From Candidatus Latescibacterota bacterium (lineage in GTDB: Bacteria; Latescibacterota; UBA2968), in the NCBI GenBank assembly GCA_022824945.1, contig JAJDYX010000015.1:248001-312000 (forward strand): 64,000 nucleotides of DNA, written 5' to 3'. This document shows, in pieces, positions 1 to 8,393 of this stretch. A program made the position numbers and the translations under genes. Within the stretch, counting starts at the first letter, position 1; the number at the start of each line of letters is the position of its first letter. The notes beneath the pieces were generated by a model. That model searched no databases, was not told the origin of the DNA, and worked only from the letters and a program-made list of their open reading frames with translations.

Positions 1-329
1 GCAGAAGGCAACAACCACGGAACGCCGCCTTCGGGCGTAGTAATCTCCATCAAATAATCGCAGGCGCGCTGCACCATATCGGCATCAAAACCCACGGCAT
101 CGAGAAACTCAAGCGCGTGCTGCACCGGCACGGGTTGGCTTTCTGGACAGCGAATATCCGGTTCAAGGGCATGCCCAAATCCGCCATCTTCATTTTGATA
201 GGCGCGAAGTGCTATAAGCACATGCTCCCGCGAACCGCCTTTGAAATGATAGGCAAACAACTGTCGCTCAAGCAGCCGCGCATTATTATAGATAAATTCT
301 TCAGCGCGATCAAAAATTGTAGAACTCAT
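1..329 (-). CDS. Prenyltransferase/squalene-cyclase-like alpha-toroid protein (C-terminus cut off)
   Basis: Only the first 109 codons lie in the window; the frame is open to the left edge. The protein begins MSSTIFDRAEEFIY. It carries the feature typical of alpha/alpha-toroid proteins of the prenyltransferase/squalene oxidase repeat type: a QNEDGGFGHALEPD block at about residues 45-58, followed about 40 residues later by a second repeat with PEGGVPW. A GAGAGGG Shine-Dalgarno lies upstream of the ATG. It is the last gene of an apparent four-gene minus-strand operon after the YkgJ-type protein (15-bp gap). The function is unknown; many such proteins are catalytically uncharacterised, and I infer only the fold. 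Confidence 0.7.
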   Translation of the reverse strand, partial: MSSTIFDRAEEFIYNNARLLERQLFAYHFKGGSREHVLIALRAYQNEDGGFGHALEPDIRCPESQPVPVQHALEFLDAVGFDADMVQRACDYLMEITTPEGGVPWLLPS

Positions 330-344
330 AGACTATATTCCCTC

Positions 345-890
345 TCACCCCAACCCAATAAATTTGAGAAAAGTCTTTTTTCCACCCATCTCTTTGCGCG
401 CATTCCACGCTTCAACTCTGGCATAATAGGGTTCTTCTTCCCACGCCTCCCACTTTGCAATAGCCTTAATTTCGCCCAACGGATTGTACCCATCGAGTTC
501 ATACGGACAATCGGTAGATTGGCTAATGCTGAGCAACTCGATATCGCCCGCTTCGTCAAACTTGAGATCAAATGGATATCTTCGGCAAGTCACCGGGCGA
601 TAATCGTATATAGTACACAAATCGTCTTCGCCCAGATATTGGCATCCGATCTCGGTTCTACGCAATCCCATAATGCGCTGACCAGACCTCAGACGTATCC
701 AGCCGGGCTGGTCTTCGCCCCATTCAATCTCGCTGGGCTTATAAAAATCGACAACATCATAAGCCGCCTGGTTTGTGCCCTCAACAATGCGACGCACATC
801 TTCGTCTGTTACCAGAACAATGGGGTCTCGACAGCAATTTCCACAGCGAGTGCAGCGAAACTTGAGCAAGTGTTTCCACTCTTGCGCCAT
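345..890 (-). CDS. YkgJ-type cysteine-cluster protein (putative Fe-S/Zn binding)
   Basis: A 181-aa cytoplasmic protein of the YkgJ/UPF0153 type. The N-terminus has the hallmark CTRCGNCC (about residues 14-21). Further cysteines lie at about 84 (IGCQYL), 92 (DLCTIY) and 102 (VTCRRYPFDLKF), giving the C-x2-C-x2-CC...C...C...CRRYPF spacing of this family, which is thought to bind a metal or Fe-S cluster. The start is supported by GGAGACGAT before the ATG. It sits 14 bp downstream of the enolase-superfamily gene and 15 bp upstream of the partial toroid gene, so it is probably co-transcribed. The family has no settled biochemical role. Confidence 0.85.
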   Translation of the reverse strand: MAQEWKHLLKFRCTRCGNCCRDPIVLVTDEDVRRIVEGTNQAAYDVVDFYKPSEIEWGEDQPGWIRLRSGQRIMGLRRTEIGCQYLGEDDLCTIYDYRPVTCRRYPFDLKFDEAGDIELLSISQSTDCPYELDGYNPLGEIKAIAKWEAWEEEPYYARVEAWNARKEMGGKKTFLKFIGLG

Positions 891-904
891 ATCGTCTCCA
901 ATGA

Positions 905-2083
905 TTATACGACCTTTTGCTCCAACCAGTCCTTCGTGATTTCAAGACCAAAGCCGGGGGCATCGCTCGGAATAAGATAACCGTCTTTGATCACGGGAGT
1001 TCCCGGCAGCGCGACGCGTTCTTCAAGCGGAACGCCCGGAGGCGATACCCCTTCGGAACGTTCGCCCCATTGTATCGCTGGCATAGCATAAGAAAGGTGC
1101 TGACCATAGGGATAATTCATACCCGCGTGACTGATAACCGTTAGCCCATGCGCCTCGGCAATATGGCATATCCGCATCAAAGTCGTGACACCACCTGCCC
1201 ACTGAATATCGGGTTGCAAAATATCGACAAGTCCCCGGCTCGCGGCTGTGGCAAAGGGATGGATAGTGTACCAGTGTTCGCCCGTAGCGAGAATTTGCCC
1301 GGAGACGCGTTGACGAATTTTCACATAGCTCTCCATATCTTCGGGCAGCACATAATCTTCGAGCCACTTGAGGCGATACGGTCTTAATGCTTCGACGAGG
1401 CGAACCGTGTATTCGACATTGAGCGACATCCAGGCATCGAGCATAAGTTCGACATCATCGCCGATCTGCTCGCGCGTTTTGGCAACCAACTCTTCAGTCC
1501 TATTTATCCCCTCAATACCGGACTCCGGTCCGTATCGCGCAAAGAGCTTGACCGCCTTGAAACCCAGTTCGAGAAACCATTCAATACTATTTTCCGTACC
1601 ATAAGATATATCTGTATTACTCGCATAACAGAAAATTTTATCTTTTTGCGGACCGCCCAAGAGCGCGTAAACAGGACGTTGCAAAATTTTTCCCTTTAAA
1701 TCCCACAGGGCATTATCCACAGCACTGATGGCATAGCTGGACAAACCCGCCGTATGATAAGGCGAGGAAGCCCGACGCATCATGTCCCACAGCTTTTCGG
1801 TCGCCATGCAATTTTGTCCCTCGAGCAAAGAGGCAAAATTATCGTTGATAATACTGAGCACTGGACCACTGTGATTGGTAAACCCCACCCCCCAGGTGCC
1901 GTCTTGCGCGGTCACGACACAGGCCGTGCGGGTCCAATTTGTATTCCACTCCGATCTTTTGAGATCGGGATATCGCGCCATAGGGCTGATAAAACCATCT
2001 GTGGGCAACTTCGGAACGCGAGGTTCTGTTTTTTGAGCAGGAGAAATATTGACGGCAACTGCGCGAATATCTTTGATCTTCAT
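905..2083 (-). CDS. Enolase-superfamily dehydratase, L-rhamnonate dehydratase-like
   Basis: A 392-aa member of the mandelate racemase/muconate-lactonising branch of the enolase superfamily. Visible active-site elements are KAVKLF (general base region), the metal-ligand series MLDAW, WLEDY and TGEHWYT, and HAGMNYPYGQHLSYAMP near the C-terminus. The MARYPDLKR N-terminal loop and the overall order resemble L-rhamnonate dehydratase (dehydration of an aldonic acid to a 2-keto-3-deoxy acid), but the substrate cannot be read from sequence. I chose the ATG before KIKDIR because AGAGGACTATT precedes it; the Shine-Dalgarno overlaps the stop of the upstream gamma-glutamyltransferase gene (10-bp gap), suggesting coupled translation. 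Confidence 0.82.
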   Translation of the reverse strand: MKIKDIRAVAVNISPAQKTEPRVPKLPTDGFISPMARYPDLKRSEWNTNWTRTACVVTAQDGTWGVGFTNHSGPVLSIINDNFASLLEGQNCMATEKLWDMMRRASSPYHTAGLSSYAISAVDNALWDLKGKILQRPVYALLGGPQKDKIFCYASNTDISYGTENSIEWFLELGFKAVKLFARYGPESGIEGINRTEELVAKTREQIGDDVELMLDAWMSLNVEYTVRLVEALRPYRLKWLEDYVLPEDMESYVKIRQRVSGQILATGEHWYTIHPFATAASRGLVDILQPDIQWAGGVTTLMRICHIAEAHGLTVISHAGMNYPYGQHLSYAMPAIQWGERSEGVSPPGVPLEERVALPGTPVIKDGYLIPSDAPGFGLEITKDWLEQKVV

Positions 2084-2093
2084 AATAGTCCTC

Positions 2094-3731
2094 TTAAAAA
2101 GCAATGGCGTATCCATCTCGCCTGGGATCTGAACCGCCCATCAGGGTACCGGTCTCGGGATTGATCTGAATAGCCTGTGCATTTCCCGGACCACCCCAAT
2201 TTGAGAGATAGCGAAGGTCGTGACCTTTCCGAGCCAGAGCTTCGCACTCAATTGTGGGAAATCGGGCTTCGAGTTGCAGCACATCTTCGCAAGTATGGGG
2301 AACCGTGGATTCCATAGGATTTTGCAGAGAACGCCAGCGGGGGGCTTCAACAGCCTCTTGAGGTGTCATGCCAAATTCCAGAATATGTGTCACCAGTTGC
2401 AAATTGGTCTGCACCTGTGTATCTGCGCCCGGGGTGCCGCATATCAAAACGGGTTTGCCGTCTTTCGCAACAATAACGGGATTCATAGTGTGGCGAACTC
2501 GCTTACCCGGCATCAGGCAATTGGGATGATCTTTTTCCAGATGCCAGTACGTCATACGGTTATTGAGAAGAATACCCGTATCCCCTGCAATAAGACTTGA
2601 CCCCCAGCCAGATTGAATACTCTGCAATTGACAAACCGCGTTGCCCTCGCCATCAGCCACGCAGAAACATGTCGTATCCTCGACCGATTCCGGGATACCG
2701 GGCGGGACGTGGGTAGCAGCGCGTTCAAGGTCGATGCGCGAAGCGCGTTCTTTTGCATAATCTTTCGAGAGCAGTTCATCAATAGGCACATCGACCCAAT
2801 CGGGATCGGCCACGTATTTTTCCCGGTCTGCAAAAGCGAGTTTTTTGGCTTCTACCATAAGGTGGATACTCTCGGCAGTATTGCAGCCCAATGCCAGAAG
2901 ATCAAAATTTTCGACAATATTGAGTTCCTGAAGTAAAATATGCCCACTCGAATTGGGCGGCGTTTCATATACAGTATAATCTTTATAAGTCACGGCAATG
3001 GGATCGCCAATCCGGGCGCGATGATTCTCCAAGTCGGCTTCAGTGAACAAACCACCTCGCGCCTGGCTAAATGCAACGAGTGCCCGGGCTATTTCACCCG
3101 TGCGATAGGCGTCGCGTCCTTCTGCCGCGACTTTCCGCAAGGTCTTACCCAGGTCTTTCTGATAGACAATATCTCCAGGACTGAGGGGCTGACCATCATT
3201 TGTGAAGACCGCCCGCGTATATGGGTCAGAGGCAAAGCGTTTTGTTTCCCCCCGCAAGCTGTTCGCCAATTTGTGACTGAGTGGGAAACCCTCTTCACAA
3301 AGGGCGATTGCCGGCGCAAAAATATCTTCGAGCGGGCGCGTGCCAAAGTGCTCGTGAGCAACGAGCCAGCCATCTACCAGGCCGGGTATAGAAACACTCA
3401 GAATACCTTTCATCGGGATACCACCGCGTTTAAGATAAAATCCCCGGGTCGCACCCGTTGGGGCTGCGCCAGTGGCATTAATGGCAGATACCGTGCCCGT
3501 CTTGGCTGAATAGATCAAGATAAAACCATCGCCGCCTGCGCCTGAAGATTGCGGTTCAACCACGCCGAGCGCAGCGGCAGTCGCAATAGCGGCATCAATG
3601 GCATTGCCACCCGCCATCATAACTTGAATACCTGCTTGAGAAGCGAGATGGTGTCCCGACGTGACCACGCCATTTCTGCCCATAATGGATGGCCTGAAAG
3701 CGGGATGGGTAATAGCATGGGGAGAAGACAT
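2094..3731 (-). CDS. Gamma-glutamyltransferase family protein
   Basis: A 545-aa Ntn-hydrolase of the gamma-glutamyltranspeptidase family. It has the N-terminal GGNAIDAAIATAAALGVVEP block and, about two-thirds along, the self-processing region EDTTCFCVADGEGNAV, where the second Thr would become the N-terminal nucleophile of the small subunit. The C-terminal part has the usual LICGTPGADTQVQT segment. No signal peptide is evident, as in many GGT-like proteins of heterotrophic bacteria that act on other amides. An AGGAG lies 8 bp before the ATG. It is the first gene of the four-gene minus-strand unit that ends at the left edge. The exact acyl donor is unknown. Confidence 0.9.
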   Translation of the reverse strand: MSSPHAITHPAFRPSIMGRNGVVTSGHHLASQAGIQVMMAGGNAIDAAIATAAALGVVEPQSSGAGGDGFILIYSAKTGTVSAINATGAAPTGATRGFYLKRGGIPMKGILSVSIPGLVDGWLVAHEHFGTRPLEDIFAPAIALCEEGFPLSHKLANSLRGETKRFASDPYTRAVFTNDGQPLSPGDIVYQKDLGKTLRKVAAEGRDAYRTGEIARALVAFSQARGGLFTEADLENHRARIGDPIAVTYKDYTVYETPPNSSGHILLQELNIVENFDLLALGCNTAESIHLMVEAKKLAFADREKYVADPDWVDVPIDELLSKDYAKERASRIDLERAATHVPPGIPESVEDTTCFCVADGEGNAVCQLQSIQSGWGSSLIAGDTGILLNNRMTYWHLEKDHPNCLMPGKRVRHTMNPVIVAKDGKPVLICGTPGADTQVQTNLQLVTHILEFGMTPQEAVEAPRWRSLQNPMESTVPHTCEDVLQLEARFPTIECEALARKGHDLRYLSNWGGPGNAQAIQINPETGTLMGGSDPRRDGYAIAF

Positions 3732-3851
3732 AACATACTCCTGATACGATTTTGATTAAAGTGTTTTACTAACACCCGCGCCCGTATTCTTAGATACACC
3801 TTGACAAAATGCCATGAGGCCACTAATTTTCGGCTTTCTGTTTTCAGTACC

Positions 3852-3887
3852 GATATTACACACGGGCGCATTAAAATGCGTAATATC
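3852..3887. promoter_or_regulatory. Inverted repeat, possible operator
   Basis: In the divergent gap between the GGT operon and the response regulator, GATATTAC (3852-3859) and GTAATATC (3880-3887) form a perfect 8-bp inverted repeat with a 20-bp spacer. It lies about 30 bp before the regulator's start, in a place where an autoregulatory operator could sit. Base composition alone could produce it, so the function is a guess. Confidence 0.3.
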
Positions 3888-3918
3888 AGTTCCTCCCTTA
3901 TTCCCAATTTCGTCTCCA

Positions 3919-4590
3919 ATGGCAACTATACTTCTTCTCGCGGACGAAGCCTACGGCGCGCGTCTCAAATCGGACCTCGAATACATCGGACATCAGGTTG
4001 AACACGTAATCCTGAGCGGGCGGAACAATTTGCCTCCCATACCCGCCAACGGCATTGATTTGACCATCATTGACCCCGAATCCTCCCTCGATCGCCTCGC
4101 ACAGGCCATTGCGCACCTTCAACAACAGCACCCTGCCAACGACAACTCTCTGCTCGTCATCACCGATGAAATGACTGCACTCAACCTCGATTTTTCACTC
4201 GGCATTTCAGATTTTGTCATCAAACCCTATAGCCTGCGCGAGTTCGAAGCGCGCCTGCGCCTGGCCCTTTGGAACGACGACCATCCCCCCGACGACCACA
4301 CCCTAAAAATAGACGACCTCGTCATCAATATGGCGCGCTACGAAGTGCGCGTCAAGGGCAGTGTGGTCGAACTCACACTCAAAGAATACGAACTACTCAA
4401 ACACCTGGTCACCCACGAGACTCGCGTATTTACCCGATCGGACCTGCTCGACAGCATCTGGGGATATGACTATTACGGCGGCATGCGCACCGTTGACGTC
4501 CACATTCGCCGCTTGCGCTCCAAACTCGGTGAATCGGGCAAAGCCATTACCACCGTGCGCGGTGTCGGCTACAAATTTGATCCCTCCTGA
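3919..4590 (+). CDS. OmpR/PhoB-type response regulator
   Basis: A 223-aa two-domain regulator. The receiver (about 1-120) has the acidic pair ADE near the N-terminus, a phospho-acceptor Asp in LTIIDPES, Thr in VITDEMT and the Lys-Pro in VIKPYS. The C-terminal winged helix (about 130-223) shows LTLKEYELLKHL, RSDLLDSIWG, the recognition helix RTVDVHIRRLRSKLG and the VRGVGYKFD wing. I set the start at ATG before ATILLLADE because that is where the receiver fold begins; no strong Shine-Dalgarno is visible and an upstream in-frame ATG at 3814 is possible. There is no histidine kinase nearby, so it is an orphan in this window. Confidence 0.85.
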   Translation: MATILLLADEAYGARLKSDLEYIGHQVEHVILSGRNNLPPIPANGIDLTIIDPESSLDRLAQAIAHLQQQHPANDNSLLVITDEMTALNLDFSLGISDFVIKPYSLREFEARLRLALWNDDHPPDDHTLKIDDLVINMARYEVRVKGSVVELTLKEYELLKHLVTHETRVFTRSDLLDSIWGYDYYGGMRTVDVHIRRLRSKLGESGKAITTVRGVGYKFDPS

Positions 4591-4609
4591 TAGCTCCCGA
4601 CACACCACA

Positions 4610-4645
4610 AACCCCAGAAGAACGCTCCTGGGGTTTTCATTTTTT
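4610..4645 (+). terminator. Intrinsic terminator of the response regulator gene
   Basis: AACCCCAG (4610-4617) pairs with CTGGGGTT (4628-4635) across a 10-nt loop, followed by TTCATTTTTTT. It lies 20 bp after the regulator stop and also faces the end of the convergent PhyH gene. Confidence 0.8.
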
Positions 4646-4651
4646 TAATAA

Positions 4652-5560
4652 TCAAGCTCGCGCCTCTGCCCAGGCGCGCAATGGAACATCATCCCAATTC
4701 TTAGTCAGCCAGTATTGTGACGAAGGGTGAAAATCGGGTTCCGGACCCAGCGGGTCTTTCCCCGATGCCAGCGCGCCCAACAACTGGCGCCGAATTGGCG
4801 AACTCCGTTCAATGAGCGCGGCATCCTGCTCGATATAATCAGTTGGACGAAGCCACCGATAATTATAACCCACATGCATAATCTTTCGCGTCTTTCTCGA
4901 CAAATTAGGCCCCACGCAATGCCAAACAGCGGTTCGCCACAACACCGCAGAACCAGCCCGCAACTTTAGCTCAACCGCCTCTTCTGGATTGACCTCGCGT
5001 CCCATTTCCCGCAACTCTTCGGGCTTACGCTTATGACTGCCCGGCACCAACCACAAATTGCCGCAATTGGATTCGGTCATATCGTAAAGCACGTAAAAAA
5101 CCTTAATCTCCATAAACGGGAGACGTCCATCCAACGAAGGACCCAGAAATAGCATATCGCTCGCCAAATCGGGATGCCATGCCACATTGCGGTACCCAAC
5201 CTCCTGATCTTCGCCCTTGCCAACACCAACATCGCCAGCCTTCAAACCCTCGGGATACGGCGGTCGATAGTCCAGATGCGTGGTTCGGATCTGAATATTC
5301 CATCCAATCGCATCCACCACCAGAGGCAACATGCGCGGATGATCGATTAAATCGAGAAAAGCTTCATGTTGCGACAGGGCATTGCGCACGGCAAAAGGAT
5401 CATCGGATCCCAGACCCTCGGCCTCTCGAATCCGCTCTGCCACCTCATCAATAGCCTGCAGAAGCCGATTGACCTCTTCCTGAGAAAAGAAATCCTCGAG
5501 AATAATAAATCCCTTTTCATCAAAATCTCTCTCTTGCTGCTCTGTCATCGCAAGAGCCAT
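4652..5560 (-). CDS. Phytanoyl-CoA dioxygenase (PhyH) family protein
   Basis: A 302-aa Fe(II)/2-oxoglutarate-dependent oxygenase of the PhyH family. The 2-His-1-carboxylate triad is visible as HPD in the VAWHPDLAS segment and the distal His in TAVWHCVGPN; a 2-oxoglutarate-anchoring Arg is likely in the following SRKTRKI stretch. The start at ATG before ALAMTEQQ has an excellent Shine-Dalgarno (AAAGGAGGG). A longer frame upstream to 5677 is rejected because a sigma70-like promoter lies inside it at 5621-5649. Such enzymes hydroxylate diverse small molecules; the substrate is unknown. A second PhyH paralogue is at 23613-24635. Confidence 0.9.
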   Translation of the reverse strand: MALAMTEQQERDFDEKGFIILEDFFSQEEVNRLLQAIDEVAERIREAEGLGSDDPFAVRNALSQHEAFLDLIDHPRMLPLVVDAIGWNIQIRTTHLDYRPPYPEGLKAGDVGVGKGEDQEVGYRNVAWHPDLASDMLFLGPSLDGRLPFMEIKVFYVLYDMTESNCGNLWLVPGSHKRKPEELREMGREVNPEEAVELKLRAGSAVLWRTAVWHCVGPNLSRKTRKIMHVGYNYRWLRPTDYIEQDAALIERSSPIRRQLLGALASGKDPLGPEPDFHPSSQYWLTKNWDDVPLRAWAEARA

Positions 5561-5620
5561 AAATCCCTCCTTTAACTGCATATTCGGGTATCTCGCAAGA
5601 TTGAAAAATATTTCAAATCG

Positions 5621-5649
5621 AATATACTCATCACCTGAAAATAATTCAA
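5621..5649 (-). promoter_or_regulatory. Sigma70-like promoter for the PhyH gene
   Basis: On the minus strand TTGAAT (5644-5649) and TATATT (5621-5626) are separated by exactly 17 bp. They stand about 60 bp upstream of the chosen PhyH start, which leaves a short leader with the AAAGGAGGG ribosome-binding site. Confidence 0.55.
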
Positions 5650-5773
5650 GACACAACTGATTCAAAATACTACCCATAAACCTATTTATTTTTTCACATC
5701 AGAAATTATATTGTCACACCGGCTCGTATTCCTCAACCCATCGCGCCGGATATATCCTTTAAAGGAGAATGCT

Positions 5774-6733
5774 ATGCCAGGTACTATTGTGGGTCGCGTT
5801 TCCGACATTATCGGTAGAACGCCAATGGTACAATTAGAAAACTTGTCGCCAGCGGGGGGTGCTACCATTCTGGCCAAAATGGAATATCTCAATCCGGGTG
5901 GCAGCGTAAAAGACCGCATCGCGCTGAGTATGATCCGAGAAGCAGAAAAAGCTGGAACACTCAACCCCGGCATGACCATTGTAGAGGCGACCAGTGGAAA
6001 TACCGGAATCGGCCTGGCGATGTTATGTGCCAAGCTCAAATATCGGCTGGTATTGACAATGCCTGAGACAATGAGTTTTGAACGGCGGGCACTGGTAACC
6101 AGATACGGAGCTGAAGTGGTCATCACACCCGGTTCTGGCGACATGGATGGCGCAAAACAACGGGCGCAGGAAATAGTAAAAAAGAATGCAAATTGCATCG
6201 AATTAAAGCAGTTTGACAACCCTGCCAACCCAGAAGCGCATCGACAGACCACGGGACCAGAAATTGTGAAAGCAACAGGCGGGAAGATAACGGCTTTTGT
6301 GTCGGGAGTAGGAACGGGCGGGACAATCACGGGTGTGGGTGAAGTCCTCAAAGCAGAAGTGCCAGATGCAAAAGTAGTAGCTGTTGAGCCTGCGGGTTCG
6401 GCTGTATTGAGTGGTAAAAGCCGGGGGCCTCACGCAATCGAGGGAATTGGCGCAGGATTTATTCCATCAATTTTGAATTGTAATATACTGGACGAAGTAA
6501 TCACAATAGAGGATCGCGAAGCATTTGACATGACGGAAACTCTGGCGCGAGAAGAAGCACTGTTGGTCGGAATATCTTCGGGGGCAAATGTACTGGCAGC
6601 CCGGCGTGTGGCCCAGAGACTTTCGAGCGATGACATAGTCGTAACAGTACTGTGTGATACGGGAACCCGATATTTCAGTATTGAAGAATATTTCAGACGC
6701 GACGAAGTGCAAAATGTAAATGCGCTTCTATAG
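5774..6733 (+). CDS. cysK: Cysteine synthase (O-acetylserine sulfhydrylase)
   Basis: A 319-aa PLP-dependent beta-family enzyme making cysteine from O-acetylserine and sulfide. Diagnostic motifs are the PLP-lysine in NPGGSVKDRIA (about residue 45), the substrate loop TSGNTGIGLA, the phosphate-binding GVGTGGTITG and the C-terminal SSGANV. Length and order are those of CysK/CysM. The ATG follows AAAGGAGAATGCT. An upstream in-frame ATG exists but lacks this spacing. It is followed 12 bp later by the YeiH-type membrane protein, forming a two-gene plus-strand unit ended by the hairpin at 7889. Confidence 0.95.
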   Translation: MPGTIVGRVSDIIGRTPMVQLENLSPAGGATILAKMEYLNPGGSVKDRIALSMIREAEKAGTLNPGMTIVEATSGNTGIGLAMLCAKLKYRLVLTMPETMSFERRALVTRYGAEVVITPGSGDMDGAKQRAQEIVKKNANCIELKQFDNPANPEAHRQTTGPEIVKATGGKITAFVSGVGTGGTITGVGEVLKAEVPDAKVVAVEPAGSAVLSGKSRGPHAIEGIGAGFIPSILNCNILDEVITIEDREAFDMTETLAREEALLVGISSGANVLAARRVAQRLSSDDIVVTVLCDTGTRYFSIEEYFRRDEVQNVNALL

Positions 6734-6745
6734 GGAAATGAAAGT

Positions 6746-7885
6746 ATGAGTCTGAGCGGGAAAGAGCGATCATTTGAAGCGCAATTTCGCAAAAAACTCT
6801 CTATATGGCCCAAAGAAAGTCCCTGGCCAGGTATTGGGGTGTGCGTGGTCTTATCGTGGGCAGCAATATATTTAAACACATTGCCCTTTCCCCCGTTTAC
6901 ACTGTCTTCGGGCCAACATCCCCTGAGCGCAGTATTACTGGCATTGTTGTTGGGCATGCTATTGTGCAATGTAATGCCGTCAACAACAAAATTAAAGCCC
7001 GGCATAGATACAGTGGTACAAAAGTGGCTACCCGTTGGAATTGTGCTCCTGGGTGCGGGGTTGGATTTTTACGATTTGATTCGCGTCGCTGTACAGGTCC
7101 TGATAGGTGCGGCTGTGTTGATTGCAATAATTGTTGCATTCACCCATCTCATGTCGCGCTGGTTTAACATCGAAAAAAAAATGGGGCTGTTGATTGGTGT
7201 GGGCACAGGGATTTGCGGAAGTTCTGCCATTGTAGCTCTTGCACCTGTGATCAGAGCCAACAACGAAGAAATAACATATTCGGTCGGAGTAATTAATCTG
7301 CTGGGCGTAGTGGCGATGCTGCTATTTCCCGTGGTTGGATCTCTGGCGATGATAGATGCAGAAGTATATGGCATCTGGTGTGGATTGGGCATTCACGCAA
7401 CACCACAGGTCATTGCCGCGGGATTCGCGCATGCAGGAGATGGGCAGACAGCGGGGGAAATGGCGACCATTGTAAAACTGGTACGCATTTCACTTTTGGG
7501 ACCTGTCGTATTTGTGCTGGGAGCGTGGTTTGCTTATACGCAGCGACAGACGGTTTATATCGATGAACCAGTGCGTTATTCCAAACTGGTACCGGGTTTT
7601 GTCGTGTTGTTCCTGGCAATGGCGCTGCTGCGAACCCTGGGCTTTTTGCCTGAAATAACATTACATTTATCTGAACAATTTGTGTTTGGTGCAGGCGATC
7701 GGCATATTGATCTATCTGGCTTATTGAGCCAGAGCGGCAAGTGGATTATTACGTGCGCGATGGCCGGAGTTGGATTATCTACAGCATTTGCTGCAATGAA
7801 AGCAGGCGGTATAAAACCGATGATATTGGGCGTCTTATCGGCCATTACTCTGGCATTGCTGGGACTGGGTGTTGCACAGTTATAA
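6746..7885 (+). CDS. yeiH: YeiH/UPF0324 family membrane protein (putative sulfate exporter)
   Basis: A 379-aa polytopic inner-membrane protein with about ten hydrophobic segments. The family signature GVGTGICGSSAIVALAPVI lies near residue 155 and a second re-entrant-like GLGIHATPQVIAAG near 210. This matches the YeiH/Cons_hypoth698 family, often annotated as a putative sulfate exporter on weak experimental grounds. The 12-bp gap to cysK gives some contextual support for a role in sulfur metabolism; that link is an inference. A GGGAAATGAAAGT leader precedes the ATG. Confidence 0.85.
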   Translation: MSLSGKERSFEAQFRKKLSIWPKESPWPGIGVCVVLSWAAIYLNTLPFPPFTLSSGQHPLSAVLLALLLGMLLCNVMPSTTKLKPGIDTVVQKWLPVGIVLLGAGLDFYDLIRVAVQVLIGAAVLIAIIVAFTHLMSRWFNIEKKMGLLIGVGTGICGSSAIVALAPVIRANNEEITYSVGVINLLGVVAMLLFPVVGSLAMIDAEVYGIWCGLGIHATPQVIAAGFAHAGDGQTAGEMATIVKLVRISLLGPVVFVLGAWFAYTQRQTVYIDEPVRYSKLVPGFVVLFLAMALLRTLGFLPEITLHLSEQFVFGAGDRHIDLSGLLSQSGKWIITCAMAGVGLSTAFAAMKAGGIKPMILGVLSAITLALLGLGVAQL

Positions 7886-7888
7886 AAA

Positions 7889-7922
7889 CAAGCCCCGAAT
7901 GTATCAAACATCCGGGGCTTTG
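7889..7922. terminator. Bidirectional intrinsic terminator
   Basis: AAGCCCCG(A)ATGT pairs with ACAT(C)CGGGGCTT across a short loop, immediately after the yeiH stop. The stem is flanked by A- and T-rich sequence on both sides, so it can also end minus-strand transcription from the metal-efflux operon. Confidence 0.75.
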
Positions 7923-7939
7923 ATCTAACAATCGGCAGA

Positions 7940-8296
7940 TTAATTCTCAGGTACCTGGCAGCAACTGGGCAGCTTTGCATACGCCTCGGCATCGGCCTTT
8001 TTGTCATTAGCCGCATAACCCACCTTGACAACGGCCTGCTCCAGAGCGGAAACATCGGTCACCTTGTCATCAAACGTCACCTTCGCTGTTTTCGCCTCCA
8101 GATTGACTTCCACGCTCTGAACACCATCGACCTCTTTCAGTGCATTCTCGATGGTATTCGAGCACATAGAACACTGCATCGTTGACAACTTCACCTCGAC
8201 AGTTGTCGCCTCCGACTCTGACGAACAGCCAACCCATCCCGCCAGGCCTATCGCTGTCGCGCCAATGACCAATAATGCAAAAATACGAGACTTCAT
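7940..8296 (-). CDS. Lipoprotein with heavy-metal-associated (MerP/CopZ-like) domain
   Basis: A 118-aa protein. Residues 1-24 form a signal peptide ending in a lipobox (LAGWVGC, Cys at about 24), so it should be a membrane-anchored lipoprotein. The rest is one HMA domain with the metal site QCSMC (about residues 41-45) and the beta-alpha-beta-beta-alpha-beta pattern TVEVKLS...VQSVEVNL...AKVTF. The C-terminus adds a second cysteine pair (SCC, about 111-113). It lies 97 bp after the cusA-like stop with an AGGAGGTG ribosome-binding site. I infer that it hands metal to, or buffers metal for, the RND pump. Confidence 0.85.
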   Translation of the reverse strand: MKSRIFALLVIGATAIGLAGWVGCSSESEATTVEVKLSTMQCSMCSNTIENALKEVDGVQSVEVNLEAKTAKVTFDDKVTDVSALEQAVVKVGYAANDKKADAEAYAKLPSCCQVPEN

Positions 8297-8339
8297 AATA
8301 CACCTCCTGATAAGTGAATGATTCGGGTTTTACCTCTCG

Positions 8340-8372
8340 ACGGGTGGGTTAAAAACCCACTCCTACATTTCG
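8340..8372. repeat. Short palindromic intergenic repeat (GTGGGTT/AACCCAC)
   Basis: GTGGGTT and AACCCAC flank a short A-rich centre, within GGTGGGTTAAAAACCCACTCC, in the gap between the cusA-like gene and the HMA lipoprotein gene. It has no T-tract on the minus strand, so it is more likely a dispersed palindromic repeat or mRNA-processing hairpin than a terminator. Confidence 0.5.
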
Positions 8373-8393
8373 CCTTTCATCTGCGTAAAACGC

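Noticed and set aside
5561..5677. Longer N-terminus for the first PhyH protein
   Set aside because: A promoter with 17-bp spacing lies inside the extension and a perfect AAAGGAGGG precedes the inner ATG.
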